DNA of 64,000 nucleotides from JAKLIX01 sp964605655 (GTDB lineage Bacteria > Bacteroidota > Bacteroidia > Bacteroidales > CAIXZF01): assembly GCA_964605655.1 (NCBI GenBank), contig CAZSDK010000007.1:1-64000 (forward strand), written 5' to 3'. Position numbers and translations under genes: made by a program. Shown here one piece after another: positions 26,811 to 35,568 of this stretch (positions are counted from its first letter, which is position 1; every line of letters begins with the position of its first letter). The notes under the pieces are model-generated. The model saw only the letters and a program-made list of their open reading frames with translations, was not told where the DNA came from and searched no databases.

Positions 26811-27581
26811 TTATTCGAAGCGTTTGGCCTCATTCCAGAAGACATCCATCTCCTCCAGGCTCATGTCGTGCAGCGACCTGCCCATCTCCCGGGCTTTTCC
26901 TTCAAGGTACTGAAACCTTTTGATGAATTTCCTGTTGGTCCGTTCCAGCGCATCTTCAGGGTTCACCCCTATGAAGCGGGAGTAGTTGACCAGGGCAAAG
27001 AGGATATCGCCAAACTCCGATTCAATGGTCTTCAGATCGGAATGGTCATGGACTTCCTGATCCAGTTCCGCCAACTCTTCTTTTACCTTATCGAAGACCT
27101 GGTGGGTTTCTTCCCAGTCGAAGCCCACGCCCCTGGCTTTCTCCTGTATGCGGTAGGCTTTGACCATGGCAGGCAGCGAGAGGGGAACCCCTTCGAGCAC
27201 CGACTTTTTACCTTGTTTCAGCTTGATCTTTTCCCAGTTACCTTTCACGGCCTCAGCATCTTTCGCTACCACGTCTCCATAGATGTGAGGGTGCCTGACC
27301 ACCAGCTTCTGGTTAATGGCTTCCAGCACATCGGCGATGTCGAAGGAGCCAAGCTCTGAAGCGATCTTGGCATAAAATACGATATGAAGCAGGAGGTCCC
27401 CCAACTCTCCTTTCATTTCCTGGAGGTCATTCTCCAGGATGGAATCGGACAACTCGTAGGTCTCTTCTATGGTAAGATACCTGAGAGTATCGAAAGTCTG
27501 ACTTTTATCCCAGGGACACTGAGCCCTGAGCTCATCCATGATCTCCAGCAGCCGGGCGAAACCTTCCAAACGTTTGTCCAT
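26811..27581 (-). CDS. mazG: Nucleoside triphosphate pyrophosphohydrolase
   Basis: All-alpha NTP pyrophosphatase (256 residues) that hydrolyses NTPs, including aberrant ones, to NMP and PPi. Two MazG modules are visible: the first with CPWDKSQTFDTLRY, EETYEL and the ELGDLLLHIVFYAKI helix, the second with EELAELDQE and EFGDILFALVNYSR. It starts 9 bases after the proS stop and is probably co-transcribed with it. Confidence 0.95.
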   Translation of the reverse strand: MDKRLEGFARLLEIMDELRAQCPWDKSQTFDTLRYLTIEETYELSDSILENDLQEMKGELGDLLLHIVFYAKIASELGSFDIADVLEAINQKLVVRHPHIYGDVVAKDAEAVKGNWEKIKLKQGKKSVLEGVPLSLPAMVKAYRIQEKARGVGFDWEETHQVFDKVKEELAELDQEVHDHSDLKTIESEFGDILFALVNYSRFIGVNPEDALERTNRKFIKRFQYLEGKAREMGRSLHDMSLEEMDVFWNEAKRFE

Positions 27582-27590
27582 GATCCAGTA

Positions 27591-29066
27591 TTAATAAGCC
27601 CTGGCAAACACCACCCTTCCCTGAGAAGGTTTGCCTGAATAAATGCACTTGCCTTCTTCCTTCTTCTGATCGAAAGGGATAAGACGGATGGTTGCTTTCG
27701 TCTCTTCCTTGATCTTTTGTTCGGTCTCGGCCGTACCATCCCAGTGGGCATAGATAAAACCTCCCGTACTGTCGAGCACCTTGTTGAATTCCTCCCAGGT
27801 GTCTATGACAAAAGTATTTGACTCCCTGAAAGTCAGGGCTTTGTTAAAGAGGTTGGTCTGGATGAGTTCCAGGAGGTGCGTCACCTTATTTGCGATATCA
27901 GTGATTTGGTAGATCTCTTTTTCAAGGGTATCTCTTCGTGCCACCTCGATGGTACCGTTTTGAAGGTCCCTGGGACCAATGGCAAGGCGAAGGGGCACAC
28001 CCCTGAACTCATGTTCTGCGAATTTAAAGCCGGGAGTAAAGGTATCCCTGTCGTCGAACCGAACCCGGATGCCTTTGGCTTCCATATTTTTCTTCAAAGG
28101 TGTCACCACCTGGCGGATGGCGTCCAGTTCTTCAGGCTTCTTATAGATTGGAACGATGACCACCTGCACCGGAGCCAGCTTGGGTGGAAGCACCAGACCC
28201 TGGTCGTCGGAGTGGGTCATCACCAGGGCACCCATCAGGCGGGTCGACACCCCCCAGGAGGTAGCCCAGACAAAATCGAGCTTGTTCTCGCGGTTCAGGA
28301 ATTTCACATCAAAAGCCCTGGCAAAATTCTGTCCCAGGAAATGTGAAGTTCCAGCCTGCAAGGCTTTCCCGTCCTGCATGAGTGCCTCGATACAATAAGT
28401 CTCCTCAGCACCGGCAAATCGTTCGTTGGGTGATTTAAAACCCTTGAGCACCGGCATGGCCATCCATTCCTGAGCAAAGTCGGCATAGACCTGTAACATC
28501 TTTTCGGTCTCTTCCACGGCTTCTTCACGGGTGGCATGTGCCGTATGCCCTTCCTGCCAAAGAAACTCGGTAGTGCGGAGAAAGAGACGGGTGCGCATCT
28601 CCCAGCGCACCACGTTGGCCCACTGGTTGACCAGGATGGGCAGGTCGCGGTACGACTGGATCCAGTTACGATAGGTGTCCCAGATGATGGTCTCTGAGGT
28701 CGGCCTTACCACGTATTCTTCCTCCAGCCTGGCATCCTCGTCCACCACAACCCCTTTGCCGTCGGGTGAGTTCTTCAGCCGGTAATGCGTCACCACGGCA
28801 CATTCCTTGGCAAAACCTTCCACATGACTGGCTTCACGGCTGAAAAAAGACTTGGGAATGAAGATGGGGAAATAAGCATTGGAGTGCCCGGTGTCCTTAA
28901 ACATGCCGTCGAGGATCTGCTGCATTTTCTCCCAGATGGCATAACCATAAGGCTTAATTACCATACATCCCCTCACTGCCGAGTTCTCAGCCAGATCTGC
29001 CTTGATAACCAGATCGTTGTACCATTGAGAGTAATTTTCATTCCTTGTTGAAAAATTTTTAGCCAT
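27591..29066 (-). CDS. proS: Proline--tRNA ligase, archaeal/eukaryotic type
   Basis: A 491-residue class II aminoacyl-tRNA synthetase lacking the INS editing domain of typical bacterial ProS and carrying the extra C-terminal domain of type 3 enzymes, the usual form in Bacteroidota. Class II motifs: motif 2 WANVVRWEMRTRLFLRTTEFLWQEG, TSETIIWDTY upstream, and an anticodon-binding domain after about 290. The start is ATG at 29066 (MAKNFST), before the first conserved block; the longer open frame would run into the opposite gene's leader. Divergent from the lipoprotein gene. Confidence 0.96.
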   Translation of the reverse strand: MAKNFSTRNENYSQWYNDLVIKADLAENSAVRGCMVIKPYGYAIWEKMQQILDGMFKDTGHSNAYFPIFIPKSFFSREASHVEGFAKECAVVTHYRLKNSPDGKGVVVDEDARLEEEYVVRPTSETIIWDTYRNWIQSYRDLPILVNQWANVVRWEMRTRLFLRTTEFLWQEGHTAHATREEAVEETEKMLQVYADFAQEWMAMPVLKGFKSPNERFAGAEETYCIEALMQDGKALQAGTSHFLGQNFARAFDVKFLNRENKLDFVWATSWGVSTRLMGALVMTHSDDQGLVLPPKLAPVQVVIVPIYKKPEELDAIRQVVTPLKKNMEAKGIRVRFDDRDTFTPGFKFAEHEFRGVPLRLAIGPRDLQNGTIEVARRDTLEKEIYQITDIANKVTHLLELIQTNLFNKALTFRESNTFVIDTWEEFNKVLDSTGGFIYAHWDGTAETEQKIKEETKATIRLIPFDQKKEEGKCIYSGKPSQGRVVFARAY

Positions 29067-29142
29067 GTCGCTTTGTGGTATAATATTTGCTTTTAACGAA
29101 TTGCGGTGTGCAAAATTAACAAAAGACACCGTAACATTCATA

Positions 29143-29149
29143 AAGGAGG
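29143..29149 (+). promoter_or_regulatory. strong Shine-Dalgarno sequence
   Basis: AAGGAGG, a full anti-16S match, ends eight bases before the ATG at 29158. Most genes in the window have no such site, so it both fixes this start and suggests unusually efficient initiation. Confidence 0.75.
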
Positions 29150-29157
29150 ACCAAGCC

Positions 29158-30996
29158 ATGAAAACTTTAACCTACTTTTCCGTGATAGCAGCCTGCTTCC
29201 TTGCTTCATGCAGCGCCACATACAACGCCGGTATCCCATACGACGATGTGTATTACAGCAAGAATCAGACCCAAAAACCGCAAGCGGCCCCTCAAACCAC
29301 ACAAACCCCTGTATATCAGCCGGCTCAAGCGACCCAGCCGGCTCAAGCTGACCCGGTCCCGTCTACAGACCAGAACCAGGCAAATTATACCGAATACTCC
29401 GGCAACGAATACGTCCCTCAGGATTACCAGGAACAGCCCGCCTATTCGAACAGCGAAACTTATGCCGATCCGGAAGGCAACACCACCATCAACAATTATT
29501 ACTACGGTGATTACAACCCCGACGACTATTACGACTATGGTTACTCTGCCCGGCTGAGAAGGTTTCACAATCCTTATTACTTCAACAACTACTGGGATGA
29601 CTATTACACCAATTCATACTGGTATTCTTACGATCCTTTTGACTGGGGACTGAGCATCTATTTCGGATACAACTGGTTATGGCCTTCCTGGGGATTCCAC
29701 TATGGTTTTAATTCCTGGTATAATCCTTACTCATACTGGGGATGGAATTATGGCTGGGGGTATCCCTACTATTCACCTTATTGCTGGGGGATGGGATATC
29801 CTTACTATTACGGTTATTATGGCGGATACTGGGACAATTACTGGTACGGCAGCTATGATTACTACTATAACAGTCATGACAACAACACCTATTATGGCCC
29901 CCGGAAACCCCGTTCAAGCAACAGCGGTTCAGGTAAACCTTCAGGAGGCAGAGACTATGCCAGCAGAGACATGAGCTTCGGAGAAAGATATGAAAAAGCC
30001 ATCGCTCTGAACACCTCTCCCACAGGAAGGAACACCAACCAAGACAACAACAATACCTACCAGACTACCCAAACCACCAGCCCTGTAACGACACAACCTT
30101 CATCCACCGGAAAGAACACCAACAATGACGGCAAAACCGCCGCTCCTTCGGTCAATAACGTCCAGAACCAGACCCGGCAGACCGACAACAACAACAATCA
30201 AAACAGCAAGTATAACTACGACACCCGGACCAACCAGAGCACCCCTTCCGACAACCAGAACACCCGGACCTACACCCCTGCCGGGACAGGCCGGACCACC
30301 AACGACAACCAGGTCGTGCAACCCGCACAGAATGACCGTCAAACAGCGCCTGCCGTAACCAGGAAACCTGTTGAAAACCGCACCAACCCAGGCTACAGTG
30401 CCCCTCAAAAGACCCAGGAGCCCAGGGTGGTCAACGACCCGGGAAGAACAACCCAGGGTAACACTCCTGGCAAGACGAGCTATGAACCACAGAACAACCC
30501 CTCCAGCCGCAGACCGGTGCAACAAACCCAGCCATCGACCCAAAACCCAAGGACTGACGGTAACAAACCGCAGTACAGCACCCCTCAGAAGGAATACAAA
30601 GCTCTGTCTCCCGAAAAATACAACAAGCCCAAGACCTATAACGCACCCAACTATACCAGGCCCAAATCCAGCCAGGAGTATGTAAGTCCTAAGACCGAAA
30701 ATGCACCTTCTACGGGAAGGACCAGAGATAACAACAACATCAATTACAGCAGCCCTGACAGGTCGACGAAAAACCAGTACAACCCTCCGGCAAGAAATGA
30801 AAACCATTATACGCCTGCCCCGCAAAATGATTCCAGAGGCAGCTATTCACCACCGGCAAGAAGCGAATCTTCCGGCAGAGGAAGTTATTCCGCACCCAGC
30901 TCCGGAGGAGGATCCAGATCCTCGGGAAGCTCCGGCAGTTCTGGCGGCAGCTCCGGTGGCAGCTCCGGTGGCGGCGGTTCCAGAGGCAGACGTTAA
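29158..30996 (+). CDS. Tyr/Asn/Gln-rich low-complexity lipoprotein
   Basis: A 612-residue lipoprotein (lipobox LASC, Cys18) with no recognised domain. After a short Gln/Ala/Pro linker, residues roughly 115-245 are extremely rich in Tyr, Trp, Gly and Asn. Then follow about 300 residues rich in Asn, Gln, Thr, Pro and Ser, and a C-terminus of Ser-Gly repeats ending in RGRR. Such composition predicts disorder, with possible assembly or binding to carbohydrate, surfaces or other strands; this is inference. The start is set by lipobox and Shine-Dalgarno site. A FadL-like gene follows after 34 bases. The upstream open frame beginning at 29065 would overlap proS. Confidence 0.85.
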   Translation: MKTLTYFSVIAACFLASCSATYNAGIPYDDVYYSKNQTQKPQAAPQTTQTPVYQPAQATQPAQADPVPSTDQNQANYTEYSGNEYVPQDYQEQPAYSNSETYADPEGNTTINNYYYGDYNPDDYYDYGYSARLRRFHNPYYFNNYWDDYYTNSYWYSYDPFDWGLSIYFGYNWLWPSWGFHYGFNSWYNPYSYWGWNYGWGYPYYSPYCWGMGYPYYYGYYGGYWDNYWYGSYDYYYNSHDNNTYYGPRKPRSSNSGSGKPSGGRDYASRDMSFGERYEKAIALNTSPTGRNTNQDNNNTYQTTQTTSPVTTQPSSTGKNTNNDGKTAAPSVNNVQNQTRQTDNNNNQNSKYNYDTRTNQSTPSDNQNTRTYTPAGTGRTTNDNQVVQPAQNDRQTAPAVTRKPVENRTNPGYSAPQKTQEPRVVNDPGRTTQGNTPGKTSYEPQNNPSSRRPVQQTQPSTQNPRTDGNKPQYSTPQKEYKALSPEKYNKPKTYNAPNYTRPKSSQEYVSPKTENAPSTGRTRDNNNINYSSPDRSTKNQYNPPARNENHYTPAPQNDSRGSYSPPARSESSGRGSYSAPSSGGGSRSSGSSGSSGGSSGGSSGGGGSRGRR

Positions 30997-31030
30997 TTAT
31001 TCCTTCTTTACTACTTAAAAGAACTCAACC

Positions 31031-32488
31031 ATGAAAAAGCTATATTTTCTCCTGACCGTCATTCTCCTGCTTCCCTTCACTCTTTCTGCACAAAATGAGG
31101 ATGATGCCCTTCGTTACTCCTTTCTGACCTTCGGAGGGACAGCCCGCAGCCTGGGCCTTGCCGGTGCCTTCGGAGCCGTCGGGGCCGACTTCTCCACCCT
31201 CAGTACCAATCCCGCAGGTATTGGACTGTACAAGAGCTCTGAATTTACCTTCACGCCTTCTCTCTTCGCAGGCAAGTCGAGCACCAACTTCGGAAAGACA
31301 TACGAGGACCAGAGGTATAACTTTAATTTCAGCAATGTGGGCATGGTGCTGGCCTTTCCCGCCAATACCGAACTGACCCGTTCCGGATGGAAGTACTTCC
31401 AGTTTGGATTCGGTATCAACAGAAACCAGGATTACAACAACCGCATGGTCATCAACGGCGAGAACCACCAAAGCTCATTGCTCGATCAATGGGTGAAGCT
31501 GGCCAACGGGAAAGCCTGGGATGAGCTCGATGCTTTTGACGTGGACCTGGGATACTGGACCTACCTGATCAACCCGGATTCCGCTGCAGGTGAAAACCAG
31601 TGGTCGACGGCTGTTCCCGCGGGAGGACTGTTACAAAGAAAAGATATTGATGCCCGTGGTTCGATGAATGAATGGGTGTTTACCCTGGGAGCCAACTATG
31701 ACGACCGTCTGTATTTTGGCGCCACCCTGGGTTTCCCTTTTCTGAACTACCACGAGGAAAGCACCTACCAGGAAGAAGCCCTGGCAGACGTCATAGGAAC
31801 AGACCAGTTCAGGAACTTCTCTTACCACCAGAACCTGGATGTCGACGGTTCCGGGGTCAACTTCAAGTTCGGGATGATTTTCAAACCCGTGGATTTCATC
31901 AGGATAGGTGCTGCCGTGCATACCCCCTCCTACTTTTACAATTTGCATGAGAACTATTCTTCCTCCGTCAATTCCGAATTTGATGACGGAAAGACTTATA
32001 CCAAGGACTCTCCGGAAGGAAAATACGATTACAAGCTGAACACCCCCATGAGAGCCATGGGTAATATAGCCTTCATTTTCGGGCAGTACGGACTGATCAG
32101 CGTGGACTATGAGTTTGTTGACTATTCTGAGTCCCGTTTTCGTTCATCCGATGCCGAGGTGTATTTCGATGTGAACGACGCCATCAGGAACAAATATACC
32201 ACGGCTTCCAACCTGAGGGTGGGAGGAGAATACCGCATCGACCAGTTCACCCTCAGGGGTGGCTATGCCTTGTATGGCAACCCCTTCAAATCGGGGATCA
32301 ACGACTCTGAAAGGACTTCCTATTCTGGCGGCATTGGCATGAGGCAGGACAATTATTTTCTCGATTTTGCCTATGTGTACACCGGCTGGAAACAGGATTA
32401 TTATATGTACAGCTCCAAGCTGGTGGGCCCCTCCAAAAACGAGTACAGCGCCCACAACTTCCTGATGACACTCGGGTTTAAATTCTAA
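31031..32488 (+). CDS. FadL/OmpP1-like outer membrane beta-barrel protein
   Basis: A 485-residue protein with signal peptide (PFTLSA before Gln). It has the N-terminal FadL/TodX-like segment TARSLGLAGAFGAVGADFSTLSTNPAGIGLY, alternating aromatic beta-strands throughout and a terminal Phe in LMTLGFKF, typical for insertion by BAM. Homologues are often labelled hemin receptor, but the family transports hydrophobic compounds such as fatty acids; the substrate here is unknown. It is likely co-transcribed with the low-complexity lipoprotein, and a terminator follows. Confidence 0.85.
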   Translation: MKKLYFLLTVILLLPFTLSAQNEDDALRYSFLTFGGTARSLGLAGAFGAVGADFSTLSTNPAGIGLYKSSEFTFTPSLFAGKSSTNFGKTYEDQRYNFNFSNVGMVLAFPANTELTRSGWKYFQFGFGINRNQDYNNRMVINGENHQSSLLDQWVKLANGKAWDELDAFDVDLGYWTYLINPDSAAGENQWSTAVPAGGLLQRKDIDARGSMNEWVFTLGANYDDRLYFGATLGFPFLNYHEESTYQEEALADVIGTDQFRNFSYHQNLDVDGSGVNFKFGMIFKPVDFIRIGAAVHTPSYFYNLHENYSSSVNSEFDDGKTYTKDSPEGKYDYKLNTPMRAMGNIAFIFGQYGLISVDYEFVDYSESRFRSSDAEVYFDVNDAIRNKYTTASNLRVGGEYRIDQFTLRGGYALYGNPFKSGINDSERTSYSGGIGMRQDNYFLDFAYVYTGWKQDYYMYSSKLVGPSKNEYSAHNFLMTLGFKF

Positions 32489-32510
32489 ATACGGGGACTT
32501 CATCCCTGAA

Positions 32511-32548
32511 AAGAGGGTGTCTCAAAACCGAGACACTCTCTTTTTTTT
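32511..32548 (+). terminator. Rho-independent terminator after FadL-like gene
   Basis: Thirteen-base stem (32511-32523 with 32530-32542, one G-T pair), six-base loop, followed by eight T. Confidence 0.92.
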
Positions 32549-32684
32549 AGTTAAGCTTTTCCGATCACATTAGTTTTTGCTCAGGCCGCATGGCCTCGTC
32601 TTGGCGCCGCAAAGAGGGATTTCGCAGGCTCAACTTGCAGCGGGGTTCATACCTGTGATTTCGGCAAGATGCCGGTATTGATGA

Positions 32685-32748
32685 AGAGCGTAGCGGGACG
32701 CTACGCCCAACTTTTAGTGGCACAGAGCGCAGCTTGACGCTACGCCCA
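32685..32748. repeat. Two imperfect 25-bp direct repeats, first one a hairpin
   Basis: Copies at 32685-32709 and 32724-32748 differ at three positions and share GACGCTACGCCCA. The first copy contains a perfect hairpin GCGTAGCG-GGA-CGCTACGC (32688-32706); the second is degraded in one arm. The minus-strand open frame through here is low-quality and is not called as a gene. Confidence 0.6.
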
Positions 32749-32878
32749 GCAGGGACTTCATCCACTTTCTTTATTTATTTTCTGTGTTAATAATTGATTC
32801 AAATCAAGACATGGGCTGGTTCACAATTAGCCTGATCGGTATTTGAACGGCAGCTTTTTTAATGATTCACAAAAAAAC

Positions 32879-32909
32879 TTGACTTTAATAGAAAGAATCG
32901 TTATATTTG
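32879..32909 (+). promoter_or_regulatory. Bacteroidota-type promoter before the Cys-rich gene remnant
   Basis: TTG at 32879-32881, 20 bases, then TATATTTG at 32902-32909, a close match to TTG-N19-TAnnTTTG. It lies 55 bases before the ATG at 32965. Confidence 0.6.
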
Positions 32910-32964
32910 ATGCATATTATTTTACAAGATACTTTTAAGAAATTGCATATTTAACATCTTGATT

Positions 32965-33357
32965 ATGAAAAGTTTTCAATAATTAAGAATTGTATTTACA
33001 GCCGCATTTCTATTGATTTTTAATCAGTACATTTATTCTCAAGTACATTGTATTGGGATTGATGTTGAGGACGATTGCATAACATCATGTACAGCACCTA
33101 TTAAATTTTGTGCACATGTATACTTAGGTGAGGGCGAAGATATTTGTATTGAGTATGCTTGTGACAGTGAGATACCAACAGGAACCTTTTGGGTTTGTTT
33201 CCCAGTAGAGTGTAATCCAAGTTTTCCAAATGAGTACATTACTATTCTAATCTATACAAATGATGTTGATAGCGAAATATGTTGTATGGGAGAATATAAT
33301 GGGCATGCACATTATTGGAATGAGGTATTTGATGTAACATTAGAAGATTGGCCATAA
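32965..33357 (+). pseudogene. Small secreted Cys-rich protein, stop codon in signal peptide
   Basis: From the ATG at 32965 the frame reads MKSFQ, a TAA stop at codon 6, then LRIVFTAAFLLIFNQYIYS followed by QVHC: a convincing signal peptide broken by one nonsense codon. The rest is an intact frame to 33357 with about 108 mature residues and ten Cys (IDVEDDCITSC, FCAHVYLGEGEDICIEYAC, EICCMGEY), plausibly a disulfide-rich extracellular protein of unknown function. A TTG at 33013 could start a form with half the signal peptide. The gene is much more AT-rich than its neighbours, which suggests recent transfer. A sequencing error at the stop is possible. Confidence 0.5.
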
Positions 33358-33367
33358 TGTGTTATTA

Positions 33368-35533
33368 ATGAGTCTGTTGAAAAATTGGCTTTTTCGAAAT
33401 TTGGTTGTTTTCATTTTTAGTTTGTTTACTGGAACTTTGTTTTTCGGTACACTGCATTCCCAGACAGTCATTGAGTGGACCAATCACACTGCGTATTCAA
33501 ACATCACCTGCCTGCTGGAAACCAACACAGCTCTTCTGGCTGGCACCAACGGAGGAATCGTTGTCATCGACACCAGTTCTATCCAGGTTCAGTTTTACAA
33601 CAAATCTATTTCAGGGCTCCCCACCAACGGGGTAAACTGCCTGGAAAAAGATCCGGCAGGAACCATCTGGATAGGGACTAAATGCGGCCTCACCCAATGG
33701 CAGGGTAACAGTTGGTTCACTTTTACCCCACAGAACTCCATTCTGACAGTGAGCAACGTAAGTGCCTTAAAATACTCCTCAGTGCATAAAGCCTTGTTTG
33801 CCGGTCTTGAAGACGGTAATGTGCTGAAAATTGACAGCAACAATTGGAGCTACCTGGTCGATACTATTGGGAATAAGCCTCAGTCGCCTATTACTGATAT
33901 AGAATCAGAACCAGACGGAAATATCTGGGCCGGTACCAGGTCAACGGGTGTTTACCTTTTTGATGGCATGGTTTGGCAGGTCTTTAACTCTTCCAACACC
34001 AGCATGTCAGATTTCATACGATCCATTGCAGTTGATCACAATGGAATCGTGTGGGTAGCCAATCCCATTATCTTGTGGAGTTTTGACGGAAATAACTGGA
34101 CCAGTCATATTTCCGGTCCCTATATCAATGGTGGACTTGGTTATATGACGGTCGATTCATCAAACAACCTATGGATTTCCTCCTTAAACGGATTGAAAAA
34201 GTTTGACGGGAACTCCTGGAGCTATTATCAGGGAAATAACCTGTTTACCAGCCTTAAGGTGAACTGCCACCTGTTGCATGATCCCCAACATTTATGGGTT
34301 GCTATCTATCATAATGGATTGGAGAGGGTCGATGGTTCAACAATCTCCCATCTGCCACTTGAAAAAGGACTCATCTCGCAGGAGATCTGTGATATTGATT
34401 TTGATCCTATTGGACACACCACCTGGGTTGCGGTTAAATGGCAGGGTAAATTGGTTTACGCAAGCTTTTTCAACGACACAGTCTGGGATCATTTGACGGC
34501 ATTGAATTCCCCATTGGCCACAGCCATTGTCAGTTCCATTGCCATCGATACCAATGCCACTCTTTACATAGGGACCACTGACCAAGGTCTGTACATACGA
34601 CAGGGAAATGCCTGGTCCCATTATACCATGTCAAACAGCGGCCTTTGCAGTGATCAGATCACTACAGTATGCATAGACAAAAATCAAAACCTGCTGATAG
34701 GTTCTTTGACAGGCAATGTACAATTACTACACAACCAGTTGTTTTTCAACCTAATACAAAGCCCATTGATTCATAACAAAATTAATCATTTCGAACCTGT
34801 TAACAGTAATGCATTTTGGGTGTCCACCGATTCAGCAGGACTAGTTTGGTGTGATTACAACTCCTTTTTAGTGTATAATACAGGGAATTCGGGGCTTCCG
34901 TCCGATCATGTGGAGCAATCCAGGACCGATACTGACGGAACCCTATGGATTGCAACTGACCAGGGCGTAGCAACTTATGACGGAATGAATTGGGTGATTT
35001 ATAACACGCTTAACAGTGGCCTTCCGGACAATCAGACCACCTGTATCACTTTTGCTCCCGACTCAAGCGTTTGGATCGGTACCATTCATGCAGGTGTTGC
35101 GGTGAAGGATGGTGCTACCTGGAGTAACTTCAGGGAATGTGAGACCGAGGTGAGCAGTGACTATATCCTGGCCATGGCTACCGGTCCTGACGGAAGAATC
35201 TACATTGGAACAACACATGGATTAAACATAGTGACGGTCGATAACATCACAATGGTCCCAACCAATACCTCTCCACAGGTCAATGTCTTTCCAAATCCGT
35301 CCACTGGGCAGGTTACCATCACCGTTCGAGGAGCAGAGACAGAAACAGTGACCATGGATTTTTTCAACTCATTAGGCGGGTGTATTCTTCATGAGGCTCT
35401 TGAATTGCATACCGACTCTGACGGGTTACAGAACGTTGAACTGAACATTAAAGCTCTTTCACCTGGATTGTACTTCTACAGGATTTCCCGCCAGGAAAGC
35501 ATCCACAATGGGAAACTGCTGTTGGTGAAGTGA
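33368..35533 (+). CDS. T9SS type A-secreted beta-propeller protein
   Basis: The 721-residue protein has a signal peptide (hydrophobic FLVVFIF-type core, HSQ cleavage) and about a dozen propeller repeats of the two-component-regulator (Reg_prop) type: IWIGT, GLTQWQGNSWFTF, DGNIWAGTRS, DGTLWIATDQGV. A type A sorting domain closes it (VFPNPSTGQVTI ... LSPGLYFYRIS ... GKLLLVK). Unlike hybrid two-component sensors with this propeller it has no kinase part, so it is a secreted propeller that may bind glycans or proteins. I chose ATG 33368; GTG at 33359 is in frame. It begins 10 bases after the broken Cys-rich gene. Confidence 0.85.
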   Translation: MSLLKNWLFRNLVVFIFSLFTGTLFFGTLHSQTVIEWTNHTAYSNITCLLETNTALLAGTNGGIVVIDTSSIQVQFYNKSISGLPTNGVNCLEKDPAGTIWIGTKCGLTQWQGNSWFTFTPQNSILTVSNVSALKYSSVHKALFAGLEDGNVLKIDSNNWSYLVDTIGNKPQSPITDIESEPDGNIWAGTRSTGVYLFDGMVWQVFNSSNTSMSDFIRSIAVDHNGIVWVANPIILWSFDGNNWTSHISGPYINGGLGYMTVDSSNNLWISSLNGLKKFDGNSWSYYQGNNLFTSLKVNCHLLHDPQHLWVAIYHNGLERVDGSTISHLPLEKGLISQEICDIDFDPIGHTTWVAVKWQGKLVYASFFNDTVWDHLTALNSPLATAIVSSIAIDTNATLYIGTTDQGLYIRQGNAWSHYTMSNSGLCSDQITTVCIDKNQNLLIGSLTGNVQLLHNQLFFNLIQSPLIHNKINHFEPVNSNAFWVSTDSAGLVWCDYNSFLVYNTGNSGLPSDHVEQSRTDTDGTLWIATDQGVATYDGMNWVIYNTLNSGLPDNQTTCITFAPDSSVWIGTIHAGVAVKDGATWSNFRECETEVSSDYILAMATGPDGRIYIGTTHGLNIVTVDNITMVPTNTSPQVNVFPNPSTGQVTITVRGAETETVTMDFFNSLGGCILHEALELHTDSDGLQNVELNIKALSPGLYFYRISRQESIHNGKLLLVK

Positions 35534-35554
35534 GAGGGAGTCTATAGTTTTCCC

Positions 35555-35562
35555 TATCTTTG
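35555..35562 (+). promoter_or_regulatory. possible -7 element for ccmB
   Basis: TATCTTTG fits TAnnTTTG and ends only six bases before the ccmB ATG, implying a nearly leaderless transcript. No TTG at -33. Confidence 0.35.
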
Positions 35563-35568
35563 CCCGGT

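Larger units (their letters stand above)
32494..32763. repeat. Region bounded by 12-bp direct repeats, REP-like
   Basis: GGGACTTCATCC occurs at 32494-32505 and 32752-32763 and resembles the arm of the REP palindromes at 52804-53857. The bounded 246 bases contain the terminator (32511-32548), a GC-rich stretch and the repeated hairpin motif. No credible gene is seen. It may be a small dispersed element inserted behind the porin gene. Confidence 0.4.

Noticed and set aside
29065..29157. Upstream extension of the lipoprotein gene
   Set aside because: It would remove the lipobox signal from the N-terminus and overlap proS; the Shine-Dalgarno site points to 29158.
30100..30825. 241-residue open frame on the minus strand
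   Set aside because: It lies fully opposite the low-complexity lipoprotein; its Val/Arg/Gly-rich translation follows from the Asn/Thr/Pro codons on the other strand.
32565..32765. 66-residue minus-strand open frame in the repeat region
   Set aside because: No signal or family, lies within a repeated hairpin element, and lacks a ribosome binding site.
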